From NCBI GenBank assembly GCA_036377595.1, contig DASUYB010000068.1, forward strand, positions 1-64,000: a stretch of 64,000 nucleotides of DNA, in the 5' to 3' direction. Numbering within the stretch: the first letter of the stretch is position 1; each line of letters starts with the position of its first letter. The notes below the pieces were generated by a model. It worked only from the letters and a program-made list of their open reading frames with translations. It did no database searches and was not told where the DNA came from. The position numbers and the translations under genes are program-made. Source of the stretch: Longimicrobium sp. Lineage in GTDB: Bacteria > Gemmatimonadota > Gemmatimonadetes > Longimicrobiales > Longimicrobiaceae. Shown one piece after another: positions 1 through 7,441 of this stretch.

Positions 1-22
1 GTCGGGTCCGCTCGGGATCCGA

Positions 23-54
23 CGCACTCATGCACTCACGCACTTCCGCACTTC
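23..54. repeat. 8-bp tandem array CGCACTNN (4 units)
   Basis: Four tandem 8-bp units of the form CGCACTNN (one begins TGCACT) lie just beyond the 3' end of the YhbY-like gene. The same array type occurs at 4505-4541 and 7392-7423, where it sits shortly upstream of plus-strand start codons. Function is unknown. It is too short and too regular to be a CRISPR. Confidence 0.7.
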
Positions 55-60
55 TGTTCC

Positions 61-357
61 CTACGGCAACTGGATCTCAGGCTTCTCGGGGTGCCGGCGG
101 TAGAGCACCGCGATGCGGCCGATGGTCTGCACCAGCTGGGCGTCGGCGATGCGCTGCTCCAGCTCGGCGCCGGCCTCGCGCACGTCCAGGGGCGAGGCCT
201 CGAGCACCTTCACCTTGATCAGCTCGCGGGTGTTCAGCGCTTCCTGCACCGAGCGGATGGAGGCGTCGCCCACCCCCTCCTTGCCGATGTAGGCCACCGG
301 CTTCAGGTGGTGCGCCAGGCTCTTCAGGTACGCGCGCTGCTTGGGGGTGATGGCCAC
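61..357 (-). CDS. yhbY: YhbY-like RNA-binding protein (CRM domain)
   Basis: 98-residue protein made almost entirely of one CRS1/YhbY (CRM) domain. The family binds pre-50S ribosomal RNA and is thought to help large-subunit assembly. The N-terminal TPKQRAYLKSLAHHLKP and the GKEGV loop (about residues 25-29) are the conserved family signatures, and the length matches E. coli YhbY (about 97 aa). The start is GTG at 357, with a GGAG ribosome binding site in the 11-nt gap after the stop of the upstream gene. It is therefore probably the last gene of a three-gene minus-strand operon beginning near 1208. Family assignment is firm; the cellular role is inferred from the family. Confidence 0.9.
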   Translation of the reverse strand: MAITPKQRAYLKSLAHHLKPVAYIGKEGVGDASIRSVQEALNTRELIKVKVLEASPLDVREAGAELEQRIADAQLVQTIGRIAVLYRRHPEKPEIQLP

Positions 358-368
358 GAATGCTCCGG

Positions 369-737
369 TCAGCGGGGGTCGACAGCCTCGTTGCCGACAG
401 GAAGCCGGATCACCTCGGGGGTGACCGTCGGCGCACGACCATCCGTATCCTTGGCGATGTCGCGGATCGTCTTCTCCGCGACCGCGTGGAATGCCTGCTC
501 GCTCAACGAGTGGAGCCGCCCTTCGAGCACCTTGATCTGTGCAGCCAAGCCGGCGACTTCCTGCACGTGCCGGATCTCCATCGCGTGGAGCCGGTCCTCG
601 AACCGCTGAAGCAGGGTCTTGAAGTCACCGAGTGTGATCGTCGTCGTCCGCTCCAGCGATTCGAACTTCGCGTTGTTCGAGATCACTTCCTGCGCGAGTT
701 CGGCGATCTTGTTTCCCACTCCGCCGAAGACGCCCAT
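369..737 (-). CDS. hypothetical coiled-coil protein
   Basis: 122 residues, not recognised. The central part (about residues 25-90) is heptad-like and charged, with alternating Leu/Ile and Glu/Arg/Lys, and is probably a coiled coil. There is no signal peptide or membrane helix. Its ATG lies directly against the TAG of the upstream gene (738-740), so the two are surely co-transcribed and probably translationally coupled. The pair may encode partner proteins. The tail after about residue 100 is Pro/Val-rich and looks disordered. Confidence 0.7.
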   Translation of the reverse strand: MGVFGGVGNKIAELAQEVISNNAKFESLERTTTITLGDFKTLLQRFEDRLHAMEIRHVQEVAGLAAQIKVLEGRLHSLSEQAFHAVAEKTIRDIAKDTDGRAPTVTPEVIRLPVGNEAVDPR

Positions 738-1208
738 CTAGGCACCCGCCGCGCTCGGTGCCGCCTCCAGTCGTTCCGCGACCCATGCGCGCATCTCCGC
801 CAGCGTTCCCGCAAGCCGCTCCATCGCGGCACCGGTCCGCTTCTCGGAATCGATCGCGCAGTCCAGAAGCTCACCCAGCGCAGACTCGAGCTGACCGGCC
901 TCCTCCGAAAGGAGATGCTCGTCCGACAGAGGATCGTCGCCGCCGCAGGAAGTGGACCCGCGTTTTCTCGCAAATACGTACTTCGGTACCAGGGACTTCT
1001 TCAGCCGCTCGACCGCCGAGAACCCGTATCGCCGTTCACCCAGGATCATCTCGAACGCAGTATCGCGTGCGCGCGGCAAGCCGACGAACCACCCGTACGT
1101 CAGGCGTCGTTCGAGCGCATCCCACACGTAACGATCTCCCTGAGCCTCCACGCTGGACGCGCTCGTCTCCTGGGAGCCACTCTCGGGAGCAGGGCTTTGG
1201 CGCGGCAT
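738..1208 (-). CDS. hypothetical protein
   Basis: 156 residues, not recognised. The first 25 residues are Ser/Gln/Pro-rich and probably disordered. Residues 27-80 contain aromatic-rich sequence (YVWDALERRLTYGWFVGLPR) and the rest is predicted helical. There is no export signal. The start is well supported: an ATG at 1208 preceded 8 nt upstream by a strong GGAGG Shine-Dalgarno (1217-1221). It is first gene of the operon 1208-61 with the coiled-coil protein and YhbY. Codon usage is a little less GC-biased than in neighbouring metabolic genes, which could indicate a more recent arrival. Confidence 0.7.
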   Translation of the reverse strand: MPRQSPAPESGSQETSASSVEAQGDRYVWDALERRLTYGWFVGLPRARDTAFEMILGERRYGFSAVERLKKSLVPKYVFARKRGSTSCGGDDPLSDEHLLSEEAGQLESALGELLDCAIDSEKRTGAAMERLAGTLAEMRAWVAERLEAAPSAAGA

Positions 1209-1246
1209 CGATCACACCTCCGTCATGTGTGGCACATCACGAAAGC

Positions 1247-1275
1247 ACGATAACGAATCGGGGCTGGTGAACCAA
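1247..1275 (-). promoter_or_regulatory. candidate sigma70-type promoter
   Basis: On the minus strand, TTGGTT (1275-1270) and TATCGT (1252-1247) are separated by 17 nt. This resembles -35/-10 boxes upstream of the three-gene operon starting at 1208. Consensus match is partial and the sigma specificity of this organism is unknown. Confidence 0.35.
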
Positions 1276-1303
1276 GTGGCGACGCGTGCTCACAACCAGA
1301 GGC

Positions 1304-2662
1304 CTACGCCTGCTCCACCCGGTTGCGGCCGTTGGCCTTGGCGGTGTAGAGGGCGCGGTCGGCGGCGCGGATGAGGGCGGAGATGTCCTTGCCGTCGTCG
1401 GGGAAGGCGGAGACGCCGAAGCTGGCCGTCAGCGAGCGCGGCACCTCGGCGTTGGGCGGGAGCGTCTCGATCAGCACGCGCAGCCGCTCGGCCAAGCGCA
1501 CCCCCTCTTCCTTCCCGGTCTCAGGGAAGATCAGCGCGAACTCCTCGCCGCCGAAGCGGCAGGCGCTGTCGGTGTTGCGGAAGGTGTGGCGCACCGCGCG
1601 GCCGATGCGCTGCAGCGCGTTGTCGCCCACCTCGTGGCCGTACTGGTCGTTCACGGTCTTGAAGTGGTCGATGTCGAGCAGAACCAGCGACAGCGGCCGG
1701 CCGTACCGCTTGGCCCGCGCGAACTCCACCCCCAGGATCTCGTCGAAGCCGCGGCGGTTGTGGCAGCCGGTGAGCGGATCGATCGTCGCCTGCGCGCGCA
1801 GCCGGTCCAGCAGCTCCGCGTTGCGCAGCGCGATCGCGGACGAGTCGGCCAGCGCGCGCAGCAGCGCCAGGTCGTGCTGCTCGTAGGGCGCCTCGGTCAT
1901 CCGCCGCCCCAGGATCAGCAGACCCGCGTCGCCGTCGCCGAAGTCGAGCGGGGCCACCACGGCCACCTCGGCGGGGACGTGGTCGCGGATCTCCGCGTCC
2001 TGCGGCGGGACGACCGGCGGCTGCCCGGGCATGGCCACGGAGCGGACCACGCGCGCGGGGATGGCGTAGGCCACCGACTCGCCGCGCAGCGAGCGCACCG
2101 CGCGGCAGGTGTACTGCTCGCCCTCGGTGTGGTAGAGCGCGGCCCACCAGGCGAAGAACACCTCGCCGACGGAGTCCAGCACCAGCCGCTCCGTCTCTTC
2201 CAGGCTGCGCACCACGGCCAGCGTGCGGGCCACCTGCTGCAGCGCGGTGAGGTGGAAGCGCAGCTGGTCGAGCTCCGCCGCCTGCCCGGCGCGCAGCTCC
2301 TGCACCTGCCAGACGCGGGTGAGGTGGCGCTCGAGCGCGGTCTTGACCTCGTCCGGCAGCGCGAGGTCCTCGGGCATCCACAGCTCGCCCTCGCCGCCGG
2401 GGGCGGGAAAGCGCAGTAGCGGCCGCAACCCCTCGCGCTCGTCGCCCACGGACAGGGGAACGGGGCGGGTGGGGACTGCGAGCGAGCAGCGGCAGCGCGC
2501 GACGGTGCGCACCGCCTCGACGCAGGCGCCGGCCACCTCGTCGGTGGGCGCCAGCAGCGGGATGGCGGCGAACAGGTCCGCGATGTCGGACGCGGCCGGC
2601 CAGGTTCCGGCGTCGGGCCGGAGCTCGGGGAGCTGCACGCTCGGTTGTGTGGCGACGTGCAT
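1304..2662 (-). CDS. GAF-GGDEF diguanylate cyclase
   Basis: 452 residues, predicted cytoplasmic. A GAF-like sensor region (roughly residues 125-275) is followed by a GGDEF domain (about 290-450). The active-site loop reads FGGEEFALIF, a functional GG[DE]EF variant, and the product-inhibition I-site is present as RNTD five residues upstream of it. It should therefore make cyclic di-GMP from two GTP and be feedback-inhibited. The metal- and guanine-binding stretch DIDHFKTVND is intact. Start: ATG at 2662 gives a sensible N-terminus. An in-frame ATG at 2722 is also possible, and neither has a good ribosome binding site. An 18-bp perfect palindrome lies about 80 bp upstream. Confidence 0.88.
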   Translation of the reverse strand: MHVATQPSVQLPELRPDAGTWPAASDIADLFAAIPLLAPTDEVAGACVEAVRTVARCRCSLAVPTRPVPLSVGDEREGLRPLLRFPAPGGEGELWMPEDLALPDEVKTALERHLTRVWQVQELRAGQAAELDQLRFHLTALQQVARTLAVVRSLEETERLVLDSVGEVFFAWWAALYHTEGEQYTCRAVRSLRGESVAYAIPARVVRSVAMPGQPPVVPPQDAEIRDHVPAEVAVVAPLDFGDGDAGLLILGRRMTEAPYEQHDLALLRALADSSAIALRNAELLDRLRAQATIDPLTGCHNRRGFDEILGVEFARAKRYGRPLSLVLLDIDHFKTVNDQYGHEVGDNALQRIGRAVRHTFRNTDSACRFGGEEFALIFPETGKEEGVRLAERLRVLIETLPPNAEVPRSLTASFGVSAFPDDGKDISALIRAADRALYTAKANGRNRVEQA

Positions 2663-2740
2663 GGTGGGTGGGCGTCGGGGCGTGATTATCCGGCGGAGGG
2701 CCGGCGCCCCGTAATCGTGCATTCGCTGTTCCAACGGCCA

Positions 2741-2758
2741 TGTTCCCGTACGGGAACA
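2741..2758. promoter_or_regulatory. 18-bp perfect palindrome, candidate operator
   Basis: TGTTCCCGTACGGGAACA is a perfect 18-bp palindrome 79 bp upstream of the preferred diguanylate cyclase start (18 bp upstream of the alternative one). Its position and symmetry suggest a binding site for a dimeric regulator. The surrounding 2663-3023 region has no other gene that I can support. Confidence 0.45.
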
Positions 2759-3023
2759 CCTGTCCAGCGTCACATCCGGATGGCCGTTACGCACTTCCGG
2801 CGCGCCGCGAGAGGCATGTTGGAGTGCGTGGAACCTCATTCCGCGCAAGCAGATCGAACGGGCGGCACCAAAATAACGTTTGCGGTCCGTTCGCGCAGGG
2901 GGTGCGCACCGCGAGGCCGAAACGTCGTCCGCCGCCCGTGCATCGCCGCGGGACGGATCGCATCGACTCCGTGCAACTTGCCCGCGGGCGCGCCGATCGC
3001 CGTTCGGCGTTTCGTCGTCTCGG

Positions 3024-3109
3024 GACGGGCGGCTGAAGCCGCGGCTGGAACACTGGGAAGCCTGCTGCGCAGGCTGGCGGCGGTGCGGTCGCTGCTTCAG
3101 CCGCCCGTC
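3024..3109. repeat. inverted repeat with GACGGGCGGCTGAAGC arms
   Basis: Perfect 16-bp arms (3024-3039 and 3094-3109) flank an internal 20-mer beginning AAGCCTGCTGCG (3058-3077). The same internal 20-mer occurs in reverse orientation inside the inverted repeat at 7089-7217, so these are two copies of one mobile or REP-like family. It lies between the phosphofructokinase 3' end and the diguanylate cyclase upstream region. Confidence 0.75.
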
Positions 3110-3130
3110 ACCCATGCCATCCCGGGAGAC

Positions 3131-4234
3131 TCAGTCGCCGAAGGAGATTCCGAGCTGGCGGCCGGAGACCACCAGGTCGTCGTCCAGCGGCACGCGCTTG
3201 ATAGCGGAGATGGCCTCGGCCAGCGGCACGGCGCGCACGTGGGCGCCCTGCAGCGCCACCATCGTTCCCAGGCTCCCCTCCTTGATGCAGCGCACCGCCG
3301 CCGCCCCGAAGCGCATGGCCAGGTTGCGGTCGTAGGCGATGGGGCTGCCGCCGCGCTGGATGTGGCCCAGCACCAGCGGGCGCGTCTCCTTTCCCGTGAG
3401 CGCCTGGATGTCGGCCGCCAGCCGGTCGGCGATGCCGCCGTAGCGGCCGGTCGCGTCGGCGTAGCTGGGCTGCCCGCCGGCGGGGCTGGCCCCCTCGGCC
3501 GCCACCACGATGCTGAAGCGGCGCCCGTGGCGGTCGCGCTCGTGCACCTTCTCGGCGATGCTGTCCAGCTGGTAGGGGATCTCGGGGATGAGGATGACGT
3601 CGGCGCCGCCCGCCATCCCGCTCTCCAGCGCGATCCACCCGGTGTGGCGCCCCATCACCTCCACCACCATCACCCGCTGGTGCGACTCGGCGGTGCTGTG
3701 CAGGCGGCCGATGGCGTCGGTGGCCACCTCCACCGCGGTCTGGAAGCCAAAGCTGACGTCGGTGGAGCGCAGGTCGTTGTCGATGGTCTTGGGAACGCCG
3801 ATCACCGGCAGCCCCTTGCGGTGCAGCGCGTGGGCGATGCCCAGCGAGCCGTCGCCGCCGATGGCGATGAGCGCGTCGATCTCCAGGCGGCGGAAGGCCT
3901 CGACGATCTCGTCGGAGCGGTCGACCTTGCCCCAGGTGCCGTCGGGCTGGCGGACCTCCAGACCGAAGGGGTTGCCGCGCGTGGTGGTGCCCAGGATGGT
4001 GCCGCCCAGGTGGGCGATGCCGCGCACGGCGTGGGCGTTGAGGGGAAAGACGCCGGCCTCGCCGTCGACCTCGGGCTCGAGCACGCCCATGTAGCCGCGG
4101 CGGATCCCCAGCACCTCCCACCCCTCGTGCAGCGCCGCCAGCGTGGCGGCGCGGATCACGGCGTTGAGCCCGGGCGCGTCGCCGCCCCCGGTGTTGATCG
4201 CGATGCGGCGGATGCCGCGTCCCTCGTTGGCCAT
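3131..4234 (-). CDS. pfkA: 6-phosphofructokinase, group III type
   Basis: 367-residue phosphofructokinase family protein: phosphorylates fructose 6-phosphate to fructose 1,6-bisphosphate in glycolysis. The N-terminal NTGGGDAPGLNAVIR, GGDGS (126-130) and the catalytic PKTIDND (148-154) are all intact. The residue pair that predicts phosphoryl donor is mixed: Gly in GGDGS (ATP-type) with Lys in PKTIDND (typical of pyrophosphate enzymes). This is the pattern of the actinobacterial-style group III PFKs, which are usually ATP-dependent. The start ATG at 4234 is the only sensible one. It appears monocistronic. Confidence 0.92.
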   Translation of the reverse strand: MANEGRGIRRIAINTGGGDAPGLNAVIRAATLAALHEGWEVLGIRRGYMGVLEPEVDGEAGVFPLNAHAVRGIAHLGGTILGTTTRGNPFGLEVRQPDGTWGKVDRSDEIVEAFRRLEIDALIAIGGDGSLGIAHALHRKGLPVIGVPKTIDNDLRSTDVSFGFQTAVEVATDAIGRLHSTAESHQRVMVVEVMGRHTGWIALESGMAGGADVILIPEIPYQLDSIAEKVHERDRHGRRFSIVVAAEGASPAGGQPSYADATGRYGGIADRLAADIQALTGKETRPLVLGHIQRGGSPIAYDRNLAMRFGAAAVRCIKEGSLGTMVALQGAHVRAVPLAEAISAIKRVPLDDDLVVSGRQLGISFGD

Positions 4235-4504
4235 CGTCGTTCCGAGCCGTCGGTCCCGATCCCGCCCGGTTGCGGGGTGTCACAAGATCGGCACCCCGCC
4301 CCGCGCCTGCAAGCGACGCTCCGCGCCGTTGCCGCTCCTGTCCACGCGGCGTATGCTGCAACCGCGTGCGAAGGGCGTGATCCGCATCGTATCGAGACGC
4401 GAGGGCGAGACTGTTCGTTGCGACGATGTCCGCCTTCGCGGACTTCGCCGGGGCCGGCGTCCGCTCCGATCCGCGGATGCGGTGTACAGAGGCCGACCGC
4501 GAGA

Positions 4505-4541
4505 CGCACTCTCGCACTCTCGCACTTTCGCACTCACGCAC
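4505..4541. repeat. 8-bp tandem array CGCACTNN (about 4.5 units)
   Basis: Perfectly phased 8-bp units (CGCACTCT twice, then TT and CA variants) end 11 nt before the SufT-like start codon at 4553. The rest of the 4235-4552 gap holds a GTCCGCCTTCGCGGAC palindrome near 4430-4445 that belongs to the family described at 45450-45655. I see no other gene in this gap. Confidence 0.7.
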
Positions 4542-4552
4542 CTGTTTTCGAG

Positions 4553-4849
4553 ATGCCGACCGAAGCCGAGATCCGCAAAGCGCTGCGCACCGTGAAGGAC
4601 CCGGAGCTGAACCTGGACCTGGTGGTGCTCGGCCTCATCTACGACATGAAGATCGACGGCGGGCGCGTGGAGGTGACCATGTCGCTCACCTCGCCGATGT
4701 GCCCCGTCGCCGGCGAGCTGGTCAACCAGGCGCGCGAGGCGGTGGAGGGCGTGCCCGGCGTGGAGAGCGCCGAGGTGGAGCTCACCTTCAGCCCGCCGTG
4801 GACGCCGGAGCGCATCCCCGCCACCATCCGGGCCGCGCTGGGGCTGTGA
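4553..4849 (+). CDS. MIP18/SufT-like Fe-S assembly factor (DUF59)
   Basis: 98 residues forming a single DUF59/MIP18 domain. The N-terminal pattern TEAEIRKALRTVKDPELNLD and the LTSPMCPVAGEL loop with its conserved Cys are family hallmarks. Members such as SufT and PaaD-like proteins assist iron-sulfur cluster delivery to client enzymes. The ATG at 4553 follows closely on an 8-bp tandem repeat array and has no clear Shine-Dalgarno. No other suf gene is in the window, so its clients cannot be guessed from context. The short length and lack of extra domains argue for a stand-alone SufT-type factor rather than a fusion. Confidence 0.88.
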   Translation: MPTEAEIRKALRTVKDPELNLDLVVLGLIYDMKIDGGRVEVTMSLTSPMCPVAGELVNQAREAVEGVPGVESAEVELTFSPPWTPERIPATIRAALGL

Positions 4850-5027
4850 CAGAGTGGGGATCTGCCCCGCCCGTGAGCCCGCGCCGGTACGGGTTTTCCC
4901 CACGCGGGTGCGGGGAGCTTCGCTGATTGTCGCGCTGGAGGGGGCGTGGTAGATTGGCGGGCTTTCCGGGGGGAATTCCTCCGGAGGTGCAGGACCCAAT
5001 GAACGCAACTCTCGTGAGGAGACGTAG

Positions 5028-5510
5028 ATGCGGATGACGAACCGGCTCCCGCTGCTCGGCGTCGTGGCGCTGCTGGCCGCGTGCGGCGGTGGGGACAACA
5101 ACAACGGCGGCAACGCGGGGACCACCGACACCACCACCGCGGCCGCGGCTCCGGCCGCCGCGCCCGCCCCGGCGGCGGCGCCCGCGCCGGCTCCGGCAGG
5201 GAACGTGGTCGAGGTGCACATGGTCACCACGCCCGACGGCGCGTCGGGGCACTTCGAGCCCGCCGCGGTGACGGTGAAGAAGGGTGACACCGTGCGCTTC
5301 ATCACCGACGGCAAGGCGGTGCACAACGTGTCGTTCGTGCCGGCGGAGAACCCGGGCAAGACCGGTCTTCCGCCCGCGCCGGGCACGTACCTGAGCACGG
5401 CCGGCCAGAACTTCGACGTGTCGACGGCGGGCATGGACGCCGGCACGTACAACTTCCAGTGCGACCCGCACGCCCCCTCGGGGATGAAGGGCACGCTGAC
5501 GATCCAGTAA
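5028..5510 (+). CDS. cupredoxin (plastocyanin/azurin-like) lipoprotein
   Basis: 160 residues. A lipobox LLAAC puts the lipidated Cys at residue 19. It is followed by a flexible Ala/Pro-rich linker (about 35-58) and one cupredoxin domain (about 60-160). Type 1 copper ligands are visible as H99 (VHNVSF), C145, H148 and M153. It should carry electrons at the cell surface or periplasm. The start at 5028 follows GAGGAG at good spacing. A near-perfect intrinsic terminator follows at 5534, so the gene is monocistronic. The multicopper oxidase that comes next (5897) is a plausible redox partner, which is inference from proximity. Confidence 0.9.
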   Translation: MRMTNRLPLLGVVALLAACGGGDNNNGGNAGTTDTTTAAAAPAAAPAPAAAPAPAPAGNVVEVHMVTTPDGASGHFEPAAVTVKKGDTVRFITDGKAVHNVSFVPAENPGKTGLPPAPGTYLSTAGQNFDVSTAGMDAGTYNFQCDPHAPSGMKGTLTIQ

Positions 5511-5533
5511 GCACGGATCGGGAAAGATCGTAC

Positions 5534-5563
5534 GAGCCGCCGGAGCGATCCGGCGGCTCTTTT
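5534..5563 (+). terminator. intrinsic terminator
   Basis: An 11-bp perfect stem (GAGCCGCCGGA pairing with its complement) closed by a GCGA tetraloop is followed by TTTT. It ends the cupredoxin transcript. Confidence 0.9.
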
Positions 5564-5590
5564 CGTTTATCCCGGCCTCTGAACAACAGG

Positions 5591-5669
5591 TCTCTCACAG
5601 AGGGCACAGAGGTCACGGAGGAGGGCTGGTGCGGCTCCCGTCTTTTTTCTCTGTGCCCTCTGTGAGAGA
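5591..5669. repeat. long hairpin repeat, CACAGAG/CTCTGTG family
   Basis: Perfect 21-bp arms TCTCTCACAGAGGGCACAGA(G) at 5591-5611 and 5649-5669 enclose a 37-nt loop region. One strand of each arm is almost pure purine plus C. Related hairpins occur at 12235-12313, 36069-36141, 56664-56738 and as a half copy at 41524-41553. No gene is seen in the 5564-5896 gap apart from this element. Confidence 0.8.
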
Positions 5670-5896
5670 TCAACGGGATGTCCGGCATCTCCCTACATCT
5701 CCCTGGCCTTTCGTGGTGGCGCTCCCTGCGGCGCGCGAGGGCTGGACCCACCACGCGTGCCGACGCTTCCCCGACAGATGTGGGGCCGCGCGCTCCGTAG
5801 CTTGGGGGCCGTTTGAGCGACCGACCAGCCCGGGCCCGTCCGCCGGGAAGAGACGGCGGCGCGGCCCTTTCAGATTTTCCAACGGAGCAGAGACCG

Positions 5897-7012
5897 ATGT
5901 CGGAGACGATCAACCCCGGCCAGAACGAAGCCCCGGTCACGCGCTCGCGCCGCGACTTCCTGCGCGGCGCCGCGGTGGGCCTGGCGGTGCCCGCGGTGGC
6001 CAGCGCGCTGGCCGCCTGCAAGAACGCGGAAGGCGGCCGCACCCAGGCCCCCGCGCGGGCCGCGGGCGCCGCGCCGGCGGCCATGCACGACAGCGACGCC
6101 AGCGGCGGCACCATGGCGCCGCATCCCAAGAGCCCGGCCGAGATCCGCGCCGCGGCCGACGAGATGGACAAACACCACGAGGCGGGGATCAAGAGCTTTC
6201 CCGCGGCGACCAGGGGGAAGGGAAACCAGCCGCTGCAGCCGCGCATCGAGAACGGGGTGAAGGTCTACGACCTGACCGCCGAGAAGCTGCAGTGGGAAAC
6301 GGCGCCGGGGCAGACGGTGGAGGCGTGGGCGTACAACGGCCAGGTGCCCGGCCCGCAGATCCGCGTGAAGGAGGGCGACCGGGTGAAGATCAACCTCACC
6401 AACAAGCTCGAGGAGAGCACCGCCATCCACTTCCACGGCGTGTCGCTGCCCAACGGGATGGACGGCGTGCCCTTCATCACCCAGCCGCCGGTGAAGCCGG
6501 GCGAGAGCTTCACCTACGAGTTCACGGTGCCGAACTCGGGGTCGCACATGTACCACTCGCACCACAACTCCTCGAAGCAGGTGCCGATGGGGCTGCTGGG
6601 CGCCTTCATCGTGGAGCCCCGCGGCGGCGAGACGCACCACGCCGACGTGGACTACGTGATGATCCTGAACGACGGGTCGCACGGCTACACGCTGAACGGC
6701 AAGGGCTTCCCGGCGACGGAGCCGATCGTGGCCAACAAGGGGCAGAAGGTGCGCGTGCGCTTCATGAACGAGGGGATGATGATCCACCCCATGCACCTGC
6801 ACGGGATGCCGATGCTGGTGACGCACAAGGACGGCTATCCGCAGCCGCAGCCCTGGAAGTGCGACACGCTGAACATCGCCCCCGGCGAGCGCTGGGACGT
6901 GATCATCGACTGCGACAACCCCGGGACGTGGGCGTTCCACTGCCACATCCTCCCCCACGCCGAGACCCAGATGGGGATGTTCGGGATGGTGACGGCGCTG
7001 GTGGTGAAGTAA
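5897..7012 (+). CDS. Tat-exported multicopper oxidase
   Basis: 371 residues. The N-terminus has a twin-arginine signal (SRRDFLRG, Arg18-Arg19) followed by a hydrophobic stretch ending in ALAAC (Cys41), so it is probably a Tat-exported lipoprotein. The four copper motifs of multicopper oxidases are intact: HFHG (178-181), HMYHSHH (217-223), HPMHLHG (297-303) and HCHILPH with a following Met (348-359), giving type 1 ligands H297, C349, H354 and M359. The length fits a two-domain enzyme (small laccase or nitrite-reductase-like architecture). Substrate is not predictable. The start at 5897 is chosen because the Tat signal begins there. Confidence 0.9.
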   Translation: MSETINPGQNEAPVTRSRRDFLRGAAVGLAVPAVASALAACKNAEGGRTQAPARAAGAAPAAMHDSDASGGTMAPHPKSPAEIRAAADEMDKHHEAGIKSFPAATRGKGNQPLQPRIENGVKVYDLTAEKLQWETAPGQTVEAWAYNGQVPGPQIRVKEGDRVKINLTNKLEESTAIHFHGVSLPNGMDGVPFITQPPVKPGESFTYEFTVPNSGSHMYHSHHNSSKQVPMGLLGAFIVEPRGGETHHADVDYVMILNDGSHGYTLNGKGFPATEPIVANKGQKVRVRFMNEGMMIHPMHLHGMPMLVTHKDGYPQPQPWKCDTLNIAPGERWDVIIDCDNPGTWAFHCHILPHAETQMGMFGMVTALVVK

Positions 7013-7032
7013 CGAAGTGCTGAGTGCTGAAT

Positions 7033-7065
7033 GCGGGCCCGCGGACGCATCGTCCGCGGGCCCGC
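7033..7065 (+). terminator. strong GC hairpin, probable terminator
   Basis: A 15-bp perfect stem GCGGGCCCGCGGACG with a 3-nt loop lies 20 nt after the multicopper oxidase stop. There is no T-run, so it could act as a transcript-stabilising hairpin rather than a classical terminator. Confidence 0.55.
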
Positions 7066-7088
7066 CTGCGTCGTGGCGATCGGGTTCT

Positions 7089-7217
7089 CGACGGGCGGGT
7101 GAACCCGCGGCAACAACCACGAAAAGCCTCGCAAACCGCGCGAGGCTTCACCTGCACCATCGCCAGCCTGCGCAGCAGGCTTCCCAATCTTCCAGCCGCG
7201 GGTTTACCCGCCCGTCG
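7089..7217. repeat. inverted repeat with CGACGGGCGGGTGAACC arms
   Basis: 23-bp arms (7089-7111 and 7195-7217, 22/23 identical) flank the reverse complement of the 20-mer seen at 3058-3077, plus a smaller hairpin around 7127-7149. It is a second copy, inverted, of the element at 3024-3109. Its CGGCAACAACCACGAA segment is also shared with the repeat inside the SBP-permease start region (about 46740-46780). Confidence 0.75.
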
Positions 7218-7391
7218 CGAAACCCGTCCCGCCCGTCACCCGAGCGCCACTCCCGTCCTATCCCAACCGTCGGGAATCTCCCAATCTCCCTACACCGCCC
7301 ACCGCCACCGCCCCACACGCATCCACCGAATCCCGATCCCCCATCCTCCCGCATCCTCCGAACGTGAGGGTGCGGCGAGCGCGGATTCTCG

Positions 7392-7423
7392 CGCACCCTC
7401 GCACTGACGCACTCACGCACTTC
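7392..7423. repeat. 8-bp tandem array CGCACTNN (4 units)
   Basis: Four exact-length 8-bp units end 18 nt before the universal stress protein start codon, in the same position relative to a start as the array at 4505-4541. Apart from this array and the inverted repeat at 7089, the 7066-7441 gap holds no recognisable gene. Confidence 0.7.
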
Positions 7424-7441
7424 CCGGGCAGGAGCCGTCCC

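Noticed and set aside
2741-2758. Assigning the palindrome to LexA or another named regulator
   Set aside because: The half-sites TGTTC/GAACA are eight bases apart, which fits no LexA consensus I can recall with confidence, and no regulator gene is adjacent.
4505-4541. CRISPR array
   Set aside because: The 8-bp units have no spacers. CRISPR repeats are 20-40 bp with unique spacers.
2645-4849. Very long plus-strand frame spanning the phosphofructokinase region
   Set aside because: Opposite frame of a well-supported minus-strand gene. Only the last part (4553-4849) encodes a real protein.
4999-5037. Small 12-codon ORF overlapping the cupredoxin start
   Set aside because: It reads through the Shine-Dalgarno and first codons of the real gene, has no own ribosome binding site, and its Arg-rich product resembles nothing. 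Probably chance.
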